A stretch of 64,000 nt of DNA, taken from Lachnospiraceae bacterium (GTDB lineage: Bacteria > Bacillota > Clostridia > Lachnospirales > Lachnospiraceae). Location of the stretch: the NCBI GenBank assembly GCA_910574865.1, contig CAJTDN010000007.1:186001-250000 (forward strand). The letters run 5' to 3'. Below are positions 26,451 to 35,389 of the stretch, piece by piece. The notes beneath the pieces were generated by a model, which was not told where the DNA came from, did not search any database, and was given only the letters and a program-made list of their open reading frames with translations. A program made the position numbers and the translations under genes. Position 1 is the stretch's first letter; the number at the start of each line of letters is the position of its first letter.

Positions 26451-26470
26451 TTAACGAATGCGTAAAGCAT
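26451..26470 (+). repeat. Hairpin element C
   Basis: TTAACGA, stem ATGC, loop GTAAA, stem GCAT. It is 57 nt from element B, and both are preceded by ATACC. Confidence 0.6.
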
Positions 26471-26707
26471 CCACTGGCGTAAAGTGCGTTTGGCGGGATA
26501 TTGCTTAGCTCGTTGCATGCGGGAATAAAAATAGGAGAGTATAAAAACGGGCGTTTATTTAAACAGCACGAGTCCTTATATGTTATATTAGAGGATTTGA
26601 CTGGAAGATAAGTCTGGCACCGGGATTCTTGCCGTGTGAATCGCCTGCGGCAAAAACACTACAAACAAAAAACACAGTTGCAAAGTTGAACTATTAAGGG
26701 AGAGATT

Positions 26708-28573
26708 ATGAGAAAGTTAGCCTTAAATGATGAAATATTACTAAAGATTGAAAAGCCCGCCAGATACATTGGCAACGAGGTGGGCAGCGTGATGAAAAAC
26801 TTAAACGAGGTGGAGGTTCGTTTCGCCATGTGTTTTCCCGACGTGTACGAGATTGGCATGTCGCACCTGGGAATCCAGATTCTTTACGACATGTTCAACC
26901 AGCGGGAGGATACGTGGTGCGAGCGCGTCTATTCCCCATGGCGGGATCTTGACCAGATTATGAGGGAGCGGCACATCCCGCTCTTTGCCCTGGAATCACA
27001 AGACCCCATTAAGAACTTTGATTTCCTCGGCATCACCCTGCAGTATGAAATGTGCTACACCAATGTCTTGCAGATTCTGGACTTGAGCGGCATCGCGCTG
27101 CATGCGGCGGAGCGTACAAAGGACGACCCCATCGTGATTGGCGGCGGCCCTTGTGCCTACAATCCGGAACCGCTGGCGGAGTTTTTTGACTTGTTTTACA
27201 TCGGGGAGGGGGAAACTTCTTATGACGAGTTGCTCACATGCTATAAGGAATACCGTGACGCGGGGAAATCCAGACGGGAATTTCTCGAGCGGGCGGCACA
27301 AGTGCCTGGCATTTACGTGCCGCAATTGTACGAGCCATCCTACCACGAGGACGGCACGCTTGCCGCATTTACCCCGGTAAGTCCACACGCGCCGCGCACC
27401 GTCAAAAAGCAAGTCGCGATGGACATCACCCACGCGACCTATCCGTTAAAGCCGGTCGTTCCCTTTATCAAGGCCACACAAGACCGGGTCGTCCTGGAAA
27501 TCCAACGCGGTTGCATTCGCGGTTGCCGTTTTTGCCAGGCGGGAATGATTTATCGCCCGACAAGGGAGCGTGACGTGGAAGTGCTGAAAGAATACGCGCG
27601 GGCGATGCTTGAGAATACCGGACACGAAGAAATTTCCTTGAATTCGTTAAGTTCCAGCGACTATTCTTGTCTGGAAGAGCTGGTCAACTTTTTAATCGAA
27701 GAATTTCAGGACAAAAAAATCAACATCCAGTTGCCGTCCCTGCGGATTGACGCATTTTCACTGGACGTGATGAGCAAGGTGCAGGACATCAAAAAGAGCA
27801 GCCTGACCTTTGCACCGGAAGCGGGCAGCCAGCGCATGCGGGACGTGATAAACAAAGGATTGACCGAAGAGGACATTTTAGAAGGGGCCGGACAGGCGTT
27901 CGAGGGCGGCTGGACGAAGGTCAAGCTTTATTTCATGCTGGGACTTCCGACCGAGACGGAGGAGGACATGAAGGAAATCGCCCGCCTTTGTGACCGCGTG
28001 GCAAGGCGTTATTATGAGATTCCGAAGGAACAACGAAACGGTAAATGCCAGATTACGGCCAGTTCGTCCTTTTTCGTGCCAAAGCCCTTCACCCCGTTCC
28101 AATGGGCCACGATGTGCACGTCGGAAGAGTACGTACGCCGGGCCGCCCTCGTAAAGCATGAATTTATGGAGCAACTAAACCGTAAAAGTCTGAAATATAA
28201 CTGGCACGAGGCGGATGAGACGATTTTGGAGGGCGTATTCGCCAGAGGTGACCGGCGGACGGGAAAGGTCATCGAGGAAGCGTATCGGCTGGGTTGTCTT
28301 TTTGATTCCTGGACGGAGTCCTTTGATTACCAGAAATGGCTCGCCGCCTTTGAAAACACGGGCGTAGACGCGGACTTTTACACCTTGCGCGAGCGGAGCA
28401 CGGACGAGCTTTTGCCGTGGGACTTTATTGATATCGGAGTCACAAGGAAGTTTTTGGAGCGCGAGTGGGAGAGGGCGGTGCGGGCCGAGGTGACGCAAAA
28501 CTGCCGCCAGCAATGTGCGGGCTGCGGCGCGGCCGGCTTTGGAGGAGGTGTCTGTTTTGAAGGTAAGAATTAA
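26708..28573 (+). CDS. TIGR03960-type B12-binding-like radical SAM protein
   Basis: A 621-residue protein. The N-terminal region (VEVRFAMCFPDVYEIGMSHLG, later DPIVIGGGPCAYNPEPLAEF) is the B12-binding-like domain of this family. The radical SAM motif is CIRGCRFC, followed by SLSSSDYSCLEELV and LTFAPEAGSQRMRDVINKG. The C-terminus carries a cysteine cluster (CRQQCAGCG). Its reaction is unknown. The next gene starts inside its last 17 nt; the two always seem to travel together, and the pair precedes an RNase E/G gene here. Confidence 0.9.
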   Translation: MRKLALNDEILLKIEKPARYIGNEVGSVMKNLNEVEVRFAMCFPDVYEIGMSHLGIQILYDMFNQREDTWCERVYSPWRDLDQIMRERHIPLFALESQDPIKNFDFLGITLQYEMCYTNVLQILDLSGIALHAAERTKDDPIVIGGGPCAYNPEPLAEFFDLFYIGEGETSYDELLTCYKEYRDAGKSRREFLERAAQVPGIYVPQLYEPSYHEDGTLAAFTPVSPHAPRTVKKQVAMDITHATYPLKPVVPFIKATQDRVVLEIQRGCIRGCRFCQAGMIYRPTRERDVEVLKEYARAMLENTGHEEISLNSLSSSDYSCLEELVNFLIEEFQDKKINIQLPSLRIDAFSLDVMSKVQDIKKSSLTFAPEAGSQRMRDVINKGLTEEDILEGAGQAFEGGWTKVKLYFMLGLPTETEEDMKEIARLCDRVARRYYEIPKEQRNGKCQITASSSFFVPKPFTPFQWATMCTSEEYVRRAALVKHEFMEQLNRKSLKYNWHEADETILEGVFARGDRRTGKVIEEAYRLGCLFDSWTESFDYQKWLAAFENTGVDADFYTLRERSTDELLPWDFIDIGVTRKFLEREWERAVRAEVTQNCRQQCAGCGAAGFGGGVCFEGKN

Positions 28574-29366
28574 ATTCAAAAAATACGGCGTCCTGCGCTT
28601 TATCGGACATTTGGACGTGATGCGCCATTTCCAGAAAATGATGCGCCGGGCGGAAATTCCCATCGCCTTTACGGGCGGCTACAGCCCGCACATGATCATG
28701 TCGTTTGCAAGTCCCCTGGGAATCGGGCTGACAAGCGACGGGGAATATGCGGACATCGAGTTGAGCGCGCCGGTACAAAGCGAGGAGGCCATACGCCGCT
28801 TAAATGCCGTGGCGGCTGACGGCATTGAGATTGTGAGCTTCCGTCAAATTTCCGAGGAGAAAAAAATGACCGGGATGGCCATCGTGGCCGCCGCGGATTA
28901 TCTTGTATGTGATCGAGAATGCATGACATGCTTTGGTGAACACACGTTTTTGAAGCACGCCGCATCAGGAATCGAAGAGGAACCTGGCACCTGCCAGGCG
29001 GCGGCCACAAAAGCTTCCCCATTTTTCGAAGACTGGGAGGACTACTTGACCCAGTTTGCGGCGCAGGAAGAAATCTGCGTGCGCAAGCAGACGAAACGAA
29101 GTGAGGCAAACGTGGATATCCGTCCGATGATTTACCGTCTTGAAGCACGAGAAAATGCCATTTACATGCAGCTTGCGGCCGGGAGCGTGAAAAATTTAAA
29201 ACCAAATTTGGTGATGGACGCATTTTTCACATTTGCGAAAGCACAGAAAAATCAGGAAGTAAGCGTTCCTCTCGCCTGCCACCGATTGGAGTTGTACGCG
29301 GACATGGGAAATGAAACAGAACAAAACCTGGTGACGCTGGAATCACTAGGAGAAGCAATTAAGTAA
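28557..29366 (+). CDS. TIGR03936-type radical-SAM-associated protein (DUF2344)
   Basis: A 269-residue partner of the preceding radical SAM protein. It begins LKVRIKFKKYGVLRFIGHLD and contains RRAEIPIAFTGGYSPHMIMSF-type and FASPLGIGLTSDGEY sequences, which define the family. TTG at 28557 is chosen as start because GGAGGAGG is 8 nt upstream and the family begins here. The stop is 13 nt before the RNase gene. The function is not established. Confidence 0.88.
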   Translation: MKVRIKFKKYGVLRFIGHLDVMRHFQKMMRRAEIPIAFTGGYSPHMIMSFASPLGIGLTSDGEYADIELSAPVQSEEAIRRLNAVAADGIEIVSFRQISEEKKMTGMAIVAAADYLVCDRECMTCFGEHTFLKHAASGIEEEPGTCQAAATKASPFFEDWEDYLTQFAAQEEICVRKQTKRSEANVDIRPMIYRLEARENAIYMQLAAGSVKNLKPNLVMDAFFTFAKAQKNQEVSVPLACHRLELYADMGNETEQNLVTLESLGEAIK

Positions 29367-29379
29367 TGGGAGAATTATA

Positions 29380-30588
29380 ATGGTAAGAAAAGTCTTGATG
29401 ACAAAAGAAAAGGGCTGCGTCTGGACGTATTTTCTGGAAGATTCGCAAGTCGTGGAGATTCATTGCGCCAAGGAAGAGGACGAGGGAAAAAACGTGGCCG
29501 CGCTCGGTAATATTTATATCGGCAAGGTGGAGCGCGTCGTAAAAAATATCGGGGCGGCATTTATCGACATTGGCGGCGTGAAGTGCTATTACGACACCAG
29601 CCAGAGTGGCAGTGCCTTGTTCACGAAAAAAGGCGGCAGCAAAAGCTTGTGCGCGGGAGACGAGCTGGTGGTGCAGGTAAGCCGGGAAGCCGTAAAGACC
29701 AAGGCACCGACTGTCAGCAGCAATTTAAGCTTCAACGGGCGTTTTTGCATACTAACCACCGGAAACACGCGCATCGGGGTCTCGGCCAAGATTCCCAAAT
29801 CCTTGCGGGAAGAGTACAAAGAATGCCTGGAATCCAAAAAAAACGCGGAATTCGGCATCATCGTGCGCACGAACGCCAAGGACGTGCCGTTTGAAATGGT
29901 CATCCAGGAAATCGAACAATTACAAAAACGATACGAAACACTAAAGGAACATTGCCGCCACCATACTTGCTTTTCTTGCTTGGAGTCGGCTCCGCCTTCC
30001 TACATTACCGATTTAAAGAACGTGTATTTGGAGGGCTTGGAAGAAATTTTGGTGGAAGACGTGGAACTATATGCAAAGGTGAAACATTATTTTGAACAAG
30101 CACAGCCGGAAATGCTTTCGCTGTTAAAAAAATATGCGGATCCACAGCTTTCCATGTCCGCGCTCTACAGTCTAAAGACCGCGCTTTCCGGCGCGCTTGA
30201 CGAGCGCATCTGGCTTAATTGCGGCGGATACCTGGTCATCCAGCCCACGGAGGGAATGACGGTCATCGACGTAAATTCCGGGAAGTGCGTGCTCGGCAAA
30301 AATCGTCTGGCCACATACCAGAAAATCAACCTGGAAGCGGCCGCCGAAATTGCACGGCAGATGCGCCTCCGAAACCTCTCCGGCATCATCATCGTCGACT
30401 TTATCAACATGGACGATGAAAATGCACTTCAGGAGCTTTTACATAAACTGCGCCACTTCCTTTCCAAGGATCCGATTCCGGCCAAGGTAGTAGACATCAC
30501 GGCCTTGCAGCTCGTGGAATTGACGCGCAAAAAGGTGCGCAAGCCACTTTATGAATGCCGGCGGGAGAATATCTTTCCGCAATTGTGA
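29380..30588 (+). CDS. rng: Ribonuclease E/G family protein (RNase G-like)
   Basis: A 402-residue endoribonuclease of the RNase E/G family, with an S1-like region (GNIYIGKVERVVKNIGAAFIDIG) and the catalytic core holding the two metal-binding aspartates in TVIDVNSGK and IIIVDFINMDDE. There is no RNase E scaffold tail. The length is short for RNase G but typical of Clostridial versions. It is read with the two upstream genes. In many Firmicutes it directly precedes rplU; here two metabolic genes come between. Confidence 0.9.
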   Translation: MVRKVLMTKEKGCVWTYFLEDSQVVEIHCAKEEDEGKNVAALGNIYIGKVERVVKNIGAAFIDIGGVKCYYDTSQSGSALFTKKGGSKSLCAGDELVVQVSREAVKTKAPTVSSNLSFNGRFCILTTGNTRIGVSAKIPKSLREEYKECLESKKNAEFGIIVRTNAKDVPFEMVIQEIEQLQKRYETLKEHCRHHTCFSCLESAPPSYITDLKNVYLEGLEEILVEDVELYAKVKHYFEQAQPEMLSLLKKYADPQLSMSALYSLKTALSGALDERIWLNCGGYLVIQPTEGMTVIDVNSGKCVLGKNRLATYQKINLEAAAEIARQMRLRNLSGIIIVDFINMDDENALQELLHKLRHFLSKDPIPAKVVDITALQLVELTRKKVRKPLYECRRENIFPQL

Positions 30589-30627
30589 AAGCCATTGGCA
30601 TCCGGGGACTTTTATGGAAAATCGGGC

Positions 30628-30656
30628 TTTACAACTTATTTAGAAAACGTTATAAT
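30628..30656 (+). promoter_or_regulatory. Promoter of the aspartate kinase gene
   Basis: TTTACA (30628-30633), 17-nt spacer, TATAAT (30651-30656), 53 nt before the start codon. Confidence 0.75.
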
Positions 30657-30708
30657 AGGAACTCGTAGAATTCTTGTGGAAGAAATCACTATTGGAGGAT
30701 ACGAAAGC

Positions 30709-32025
30709 ATGATAAAGGTGGTAAAATTCGGCGGCAGTTCATTGGCCAGTGCCGAACAGTTTGAAAAAGTGGGAAAAATAATCCGTGCCGACGAGAGCCG
30801 GAGGTACGTGGTTCCGTCCGCGCCGGGAAAACGTTTTTCATCCGACACCAAGGTGACGGACATGTTGTACGCCTGTTACAAGGCCGCGATTTTAGAAAAG
30901 GATTTTACGGAGCAGTTGAAGGAAATCCAGGCACGTTACCAGGAAATCATCGACGGCCTCTCGCTGGACTTTTCCCTGGAGGACGAGTTTGCGACCATCC
31001 GGGAAAACTTCGGACGCAAAATCGGCCGCGATTACGCGGCGTCCCGCGGGGAGTACTTAAACGGAAAAATCATGGCCGCCTATTTAGACATGGAATTCGT
31101 TGACGCGGCGGAAGTGGTGCGTTTTGACGACGAGGGCGCATTTGATGCCGGGACGACAAACAAATTGTTGGCGGCACGTCTTGAGAAGCTGAAGCGGGCC
31201 GTGATTCCCGGTTTTTACGGGGCGAAAGCGAACGGGAGCGTGGTCACGTTCTCGCGTGGCGGCTCGGACATCACGGGTTCCCTGGTCGCTTTGGCGGTAC
31301 AGGCGAACCTCTATGAAAACTGGACGGACGTGTCCGGATTTTTGATTGCCGACCCGCGTATCGTCAAAAATCCAAAGGCCATCGAAACCATCACATATAA
31401 AGAATTGCGGGAATTGTCCTACATGGGCGCGAGCGTCTTGCACGAAGATGCCATTTTCCCTGTCAGGAGGGCGGGTATCCCAATTAACATCCGCAACACC
31501 AATGTCCCGCAGGACAAAGGGACGCTGATCGTGGAGGGTACTTGCAGACAGCCGAAATACACGATTACAGGCATCGCGGGTACCGACGGCTTCGCCTCCA
31601 TCACGATCGAGAAGGCGATGATGAATTCGGAAATCGGGTTCTGTCGCAAGGTGTTGCACGTATTTGAAGAAAATGGCATTTCCATCGAGCACATGCCTTC
31701 CGGCATCGACACGATGACGATTTTCGTGCACAAGGACACCCTGGAGGAAAAGGAACAACAAGTCGTGGCAGGAATCCGCAAGGCCGTGCAGCCCGACCAC
31801 ATCGAACTGGAGTCGGATCTCGCGTTAATTGCCATCGTAGGACGCGGCATGCGTTCCACGCGCGGGACGGCCGGGCGTATTTTCTCTGCACTGGCCCATG
31901 CGCGCATCAACGTGAAAATGATTGACCAGGGATCAAGCGAGTTGAACATCATCGTCGGCGTGCGGCATGATGATTTCAAAAACGCCATCCGCGCGTTATA
32001 CGAGATTTTCGTGGACACGCTATGA
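30709..32025 (+). CDS. Aspartate kinase
   Basis: A 438-residue enzyme phosphorylating aspartate, the entry to lysine, threonine and methionine synthesis. The kinase domain starts MIKVVKFGGSSLASAEQF and contains FSRGGSDITGSLVALAV and the substrate-site region IADPRIVKNPKAI. The C-terminal ACT domains begin near ITGIAGTDGFASITIEKA and end in HARINVKMIDQGSSELNIIVGV. TTGGAGGA lies about 10 nt before ATG 30709. The form resembles the monofunctional aspartokinase III-like proteins of Clostridia. It has its own promoter. Confidence 0.92.
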   Translation: MIKVVKFGGSSLASAEQFEKVGKIIRADESRRYVVPSAPGKRFSSDTKVTDMLYACYKAAILEKDFTEQLKEIQARYQEIIDGLSLDFSLEDEFATIRENFGRKIGRDYAASRGEYLNGKIMAAYLDMEFVDAAEVVRFDDEGAFDAGTTNKLLAARLEKLKRAVIPGFYGAKANGSVVTFSRGGSDITGSLVALAVQANLYENWTDVSGFLIADPRIVKNPKAIETITYKELRELSYMGASVLHEDAIFPVRRAGIPINIRNTNVPQDKGTLIVEGTCRQPKYTITGIAGTDGFASITIEKAMMNSEIGFCRKVLHVFEENGISIEHMPSGIDTMTIFVHKDTLEEKEQQVVAGIRKAVQPDHIELESDLALIAIVGRGMRSTRGTAGRIFSALAHARINVKMIDQGSSELNIIVGVRHDDFKNAIRALYEIFVDTL

Positions 32026-32060
32026 CCGAAATCTTTCTTAATGCAGAAAGGGACATCAAA

Positions 32061-32852
32061 ATGATTGATTTTCACACGCATATTTTTCCAGACAAAATCG
32101 CGGAAGGTACGTTACATTTCTTAAGCGAACGCTGCCATGTCGCGCCATTTACCAACGGCACGGCGGACGGGCTGGAAGAATCGACAAAGAAGGCTGGACT
32201 TGCCTTGTCCGTCGCGATGCCGGTCGTCACGAAGCCTTCCCAGTTTGAGAGCATCAACCGCTTTGCCAGCCAGTTTCGCGGGGAGGACGGCATCTTGTCC
32301 TTTGGCGGCATCCACCCGGATTGCGCGGACTATAAAAAGGAACTGCTTTTACTCAAGGAAATGGGCTTTAAGGGAATCAAGCTGCATCCGGATTACCAGG
32401 AAACGTTTTTTAACGACTTAAAATACAAACGGATTATCTCGTTTGCCAGCGAACTTGGCTTTGTCGTCAGCGTCCATGCCGGGTACGACCCCGGATACCC
32501 GGACCGCGTGCACTGCACCCCGAAGATGGCCCGCGAGGTTTTAGACGAGGTGAAGCCCCCGAAGCTCGTCCTCGCCCACATGGGCGGATTTAAACGTTGG
32601 GACGAAGTGGAAGAACATTTGGTAGGACAAGACGTCTGGCTTGACACCGCCGTCGTGTTCGGGGAGATTTCCGACGGGCAATTTATCCGTATTTGCAGGA
32701 ACCACGGCCCGGACAAGATACTCTTCGCGACGGATTCGCCATGGTCGGGACAAAAGGAGTCCGTCGAATATTTTTCCAACATGGACATGACAGAAAAAGA
32801 AAAACGGCTAATTTTGACGGAAAACGCAAAGAAACTCTTGACTTTGTCCTGA
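32061..32852 (+). CDS. Amidohydrolase family protein (ACMSD-like)
   Basis: A 263-residue TIM-barrel metal-dependent hydrolase. The N-terminal metal motif is MIDFHTHIFPDKIAE; HPD, KLHPDYQ, SVHAG and the C-terminal FATDSPWSG supply the other expected ligands. The substrate is unknown. ATG 32061 is preferred, with GAAAGGGA upstream; an in-frame start at 32022 overlaps the end of the aspartate kinase gene. The rplU promoter is buried in its last codons. Confidence 0.85.
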   Translation: MIDFHTHIFPDKIAEGTLHFLSERCHVAPFTNGTADGLEESTKKAGLALSVAMPVVTKPSQFESINRFASQFRGEDGILSFGGIHPDCADYKKELLLLKEMGFKGIKLHPDYQETFFNDLKYKRIISFASELGFVVSVHAGYDPGYPDRVHCTPKMAREVLDEVKPPKLVLAHMGGFKRWDEVEEHLVGQDVWLDTAVVFGEISDGQFIRICRNHGPDKILFATDSPWSGQKESVEYFSNMDMTEKEKRLILTENAKKLLTLS

Positions 32853-32866
32853 CGGCGTGGTATATT
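32838..32866 (+). promoter_or_regulatory. Promoter of rplU-prp-rpmA
   Basis: TTGACT (32838-32843), 17-nt spacer, TATATT (32861-32866). The leader to rplU is about 98 nt. Confidence 0.75.
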
Positions 32867-32872
32867 TTAACA

Positions 32873-32970
32873 GTATGCCGCACAATGAGGTTTTGAAGTT
32901 CCGCATTTCTTTCATTGCAGATTACATGCGGACACCATAATTGGCGAGTAATGATAATGGGAGGTGCCAT
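32873..32970 (+). promoter_or_regulatory. Leader of rplU, probable L21-leader-type element
   Basis: TCCGCAT (32900-32906) pairs perfectly with ATGCGGA (32926-32932). An alternative pairing CAATGA (32883-32888) with TCATTG (32912-32917) would exclude it. Firmicute rplU genes often carry an autoregulatory L21 leader; I infer that this is one from position and structure, not from a covariance search. Confidence 0.5.
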
Positions 32971-33279
32971 ATGTACGCGATTATAGCAACAGGTGGTAAA
33001 CAGTACAAAGTAGCCGAAGGCGATATCATTAAAGTTGAGAAACTTGGCGTGGAAGCCGGAGAATCTTATACGTTTGACCAGGTGCTGGCAGTCAGCGATG
33101 ACAAGCTGGTCGTGGGAAACCCGACCGTGGCCGGCGCGACGGTAAGCGCGTCCGTAATCGGGGACGGCAAGGCGAAAAAGGTCATTGTTTACAAGTATAA
33201 GAGAAAGACCGGATACCATAAGAAAAACGGCCATAGACAGCAGTACACCGCGGTCAAGATTGAAAAAATCAACGCATGA
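32971..33279 (+). CDS. rplU: 50S ribosomal protein L21
   Basis: A 102-residue large-subunit protein with the standard start [18 protein letters not shown] and the C-terminal [27 protein letters not shown] lies 6 nt upstream. It is the first gene of the conserved rplU-prp-rpmA set and overlaps prp by ATGA. Confidence 0.97.
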   Translation: MYAIIATGGKQYKVAEGDIIKVEKLGVEAGESYTFDQVLAVSDDKLVVGNPTVAGATVSASVIGDGKAKKVIVYKYKRKTGYHKKNGHRQQYTAVKIEKINA

Positions 33280-33617
33280 TTCTTATGACCACGATTACAT
33301 TGTATCAAAACAAGCATCATGAATTTGAAGGATTTGACGTTAGCGGCCATGCGGACTACGCGAGGTACGGTGAGGACATTCTCTGCTCCGCCATTTCCAT
33401 GCTCGTCATCAACACCATTAACTCCATCGCGCGTTTTACCGAAGACAAGACAAGCTGTGTGAGCAACGAGGATGAGGGCAGCATCGTGTTTCGTTTTACG
33501 TCGAACATGTCGCATGATGCGCAACTATTGGTAAAATCCATGATTCTCGGTCTGGAAAGTCTTAAGGACGACAAAGAATACGGAACTTATATGGATATTA
33601 TTATTAAGGAGGTGTAA
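33276..33617 (+). CDS. prp: Ribosomal-processing cysteine protease Prp
   Basis: A 113-residue protease that removes the N-terminal extension of L27 in Firmicutes. The catalytic histidine lies in [18 protein letters not shown] together with the catalytic cysteine. The gene is wedged between rplU and rpmA, as in all genomes that have it, and the downstream L27 does carry the matching extension. The start overlaps the rplU stop; a second ATG at 33285 is possible. Confidence 0.95.
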   Translation: MILMTTITLYQNKHHEFEGFDVSGHADYARYGEDILCSAISMLVINTINSIARFTEDKTSCVSNEDEGSIVFRFTSNMSHDAQLLVKSMILGLESLKDDKEYGTYMDIIIKEV

Positions 33618-33622
33618 CTACC

Positions 33623-33907
33623 ATGATGAATTTAAACCTTCAGTTTTTTGCTCATAAGAAGGGAGTTGGTTCCACCAGGAACGGACGTGACTCCGAATCA
33701 AAGAGATTGGGTGCCAAGAGAGCGGACGGACAGTTTGTAAAGGCCGGCAACATCTTGTACAGGCAGCGCGGGACGAAGATTCACCCGGGCGTGAACGTGG
33801 GACGTGGCGGCGACGATACCTTATTTGCCTTGGTTGACGGCATCGTAAGGTTTGAGAGAAAAGGACGGGACAAGAAGCAGGTTTCCATCCGTCCGGTAGC
33901 TAAATAA
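33623..33907 (+). CDS. rpmA: 50S ribosomal protein L27 with cleavable N-terminus
   Basis: A 94-residue large-subunit protein. The mature part starts [19 protein letters not shown], preceded by the extension MNLNLQFF that Prp removes. AAGGAGGTG lies 9 nt before the first of two tandem ATGs. A clear terminator follows the stop by 14 nt. Confidence 0.97.
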   Translation: MMNLNLQFFAHKKGVGSTRNGRDSESKRLGAKRADGQFVKAGNILYRQRGTKIHPGVNVGRGGDDTLFALVDGIVRFERKGRDKKQVSIRPVAK

Positions 33908-33921
33908 TTATCCGTAAAACG

Positions 33922-33948
33922 AGGCAGGAATATAATTCCTGCCTTTTT
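33922..33948 (+). terminator. Rho-independent terminator after rpmA
   Basis: AGGCAGGAA (33922-33930) pairs perfectly with TTCCTGCCT (33936-33944) over a 5-nt loop, followed by five T. The gap to obgE beyond it holds only a short CCCGC/GCGGG hairpin and several GGCATG words. Confidence 0.85.
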
Positions 33949-34048
33949 AATCCCGCCGCTTGCGGGTGGGATTCGCGTGCCTTGCATGCCCTGGCATGGC
34001 ATGGTGGCATGATATTGCATTGCACTCCATTCGAAAGGAGGGGTTTTT

Positions 34049-35329
34049 ATGTTTGCGGACAGGACGAAAATCATCATCCGCTCTGGAAAGGGCGGCGACG
34101 GACATTGCAGTTTCCGACGTGAGCTTTACGTGGCGAACGGCGGCCCGGACGGTGGTGACGGCGGCAAGGGCGGCGACTTGGTTTTCGAGGTGGACGAGGG
34201 GTTGAACACCCTGATGAATTACCGCCACAAGAGAAAGTTTTCCGCCGGGGACGGCGAAGAGGGCGGCAAGAGACGGTGCCATGGGAAAAGTGGCGAAGAT
34301 TTGGTTTTGAAGGTGCCGCCGGGAACGGTCATCCGCGAATTGAAGAGCGGAAAGGTCATTGCCGACATGTCTGGCGACAACAAGCGCCAAATCGTCTTAA
34401 AAGGAGGCAAAGGAGGCTTGGGAAACCAACATTTCGCGACGGCGACCATGCAGGTTCCAAAGTACGCGCAGCCGGGGAAACCGGCGATGGAACTGGAGGT
34501 TCTATTGGAGCTCAAAGTCATTGCGGATGTCGGTCTGGTCGGCTTTCCAAACGTCGGTAAATCCACGTTGCTGTCACGCGTGACGAACGCGGAACCAAAA
34601 ATTGCCAATTACCATTTTACCACGCTGAACCCGAACCTCGGGGTCGTGGATTTGGATGATTCAAAAGGGTTCGTGATGGCGGACATTCCCGGCCTCATCG
34701 AAGGCGCGTCGGAGGGAGCCGGGCTTGGACACGAGTTCCTTCGCCACATTGAGCGTACCAAGATGATGATACACGTGGTGGACGTGGCCGGAACGGAAGG
34801 TCGGGATCCCGTTGACGACATTTACAAGATTAATACGGAACTGGCGTCTTATAACAAGGACTTGGCAAATCGGCCGCAGGTCATTGCCGCCAATAAAATG
34901 GACCTGATGTATCCGGAGGCGGATTCCCTGGATCGGCTGAAGGCGGAGTTCGAGCCAAAAGGCATCCCGGTCTTTGCCATTTCCGGCGTGTCCGGACAAG
35001 GGCTGGCGGAACTGCTTTATTACGTGAGCCGGCAGCTGGAACAGATGGATTCCGAACCCGTCGTGTTTGCCCAGGAATATTTCCCCGAGGACGAATTGAT
35101 TTACGAGGAGCTTCCATACACCGTCACGGTGGAAGAGGGCGTTTACGTCGTGGAAGGTCCCAAAATCGAAAAAATGCTGGGATACACCAATTTGGATTCG
35201 GAAAAAGGGTTCGCGTTCTTCCAACGGTTTTTAAAAGAGGGCGGCATTTTGGACGAATTGGAACAAAAAGGGATTACGGAAGGCGATACCGTGAAGATGT
35301 ACGGCCTTCAATTTGATTATTACAAGTGA
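34049..35329 (+). CDS. obgE: GTPase ObgE
   Basis: A 426-residue GTPase involved in late large-subunit assembly and stress responses. The glycine-rich Obg domain comes first (GGPDGGDGGKGGDLVFEVD), then the G domain: G1 GFPNVGKSTLL, G3 ADIPGLIEGAS and G4 NKMD. The C-terminal OCT domain is present (TVTVEEGVYVVEGPKIEKML). Length and order are standard, next to rpmA and nadD as usual. AAAGGAGG lies 9 nt before the ATG. Confidence 0.97.
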   Translation: MFADRTKIIIRSGKGGDGHCSFRRELYVANGGPDGGDGGKGGDLVFEVDEGLNTLMNYRHKRKFSAGDGEEGGKRRCHGKSGEDLVLKVPPGTVIRELKSGKVIADMSGDNKRQIVLKGGKGGLGNQHFATATMQVPKYAQPGKPAMELEVLLELKVIADVGLVGFPNVGKSTLLSRVTNAEPKIANYHFTTLNPNLGVVDLDDSKGFVMADIPGLIEGASEGAGLGHEFLRHIERTKMMIHVVDVAGTEGRDPVDDIYKINTELASYNKDLANRPQVIAANKMDLMYPEADSLDRLKAEFEPKGIPVFAISGVSGQGLAELLYYVSRQLEQMDSEPVVFAQEYFPEDELIYEELPYTVTVEEGVYVVEGPKIEKMLGYTNLDSEKGFAFFQRFLKEGGILDELEQKGITEGDTVKMYGLQFDYYK

Positions 35330-35389
35330 GAAATAGAAGGTTCTTCGAGGAAAGGTTTCTCATTATGGAAGATGCAAGGAGCGGATGAG

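Larger units (their letters stand above)
26299..26707 (+). other. Long structured leader/gap before the radical SAM gene
   Basis: No gene is seen. A promoter at 26360-26388 would give a leader of about 310 nt. The leader begins with two TTRACGA hairpin elements (26394-26415, 26451-26470), a GC-rich CCCC-GCA-GGGG hairpin between them, and TTGCCG (26629-26634) pairing with CGGCAA (26648-26653). No known riboswitch consensus was recognised. The ribosome site AAGGGAGAG is at 26696-26704. Confidence 0.6.
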
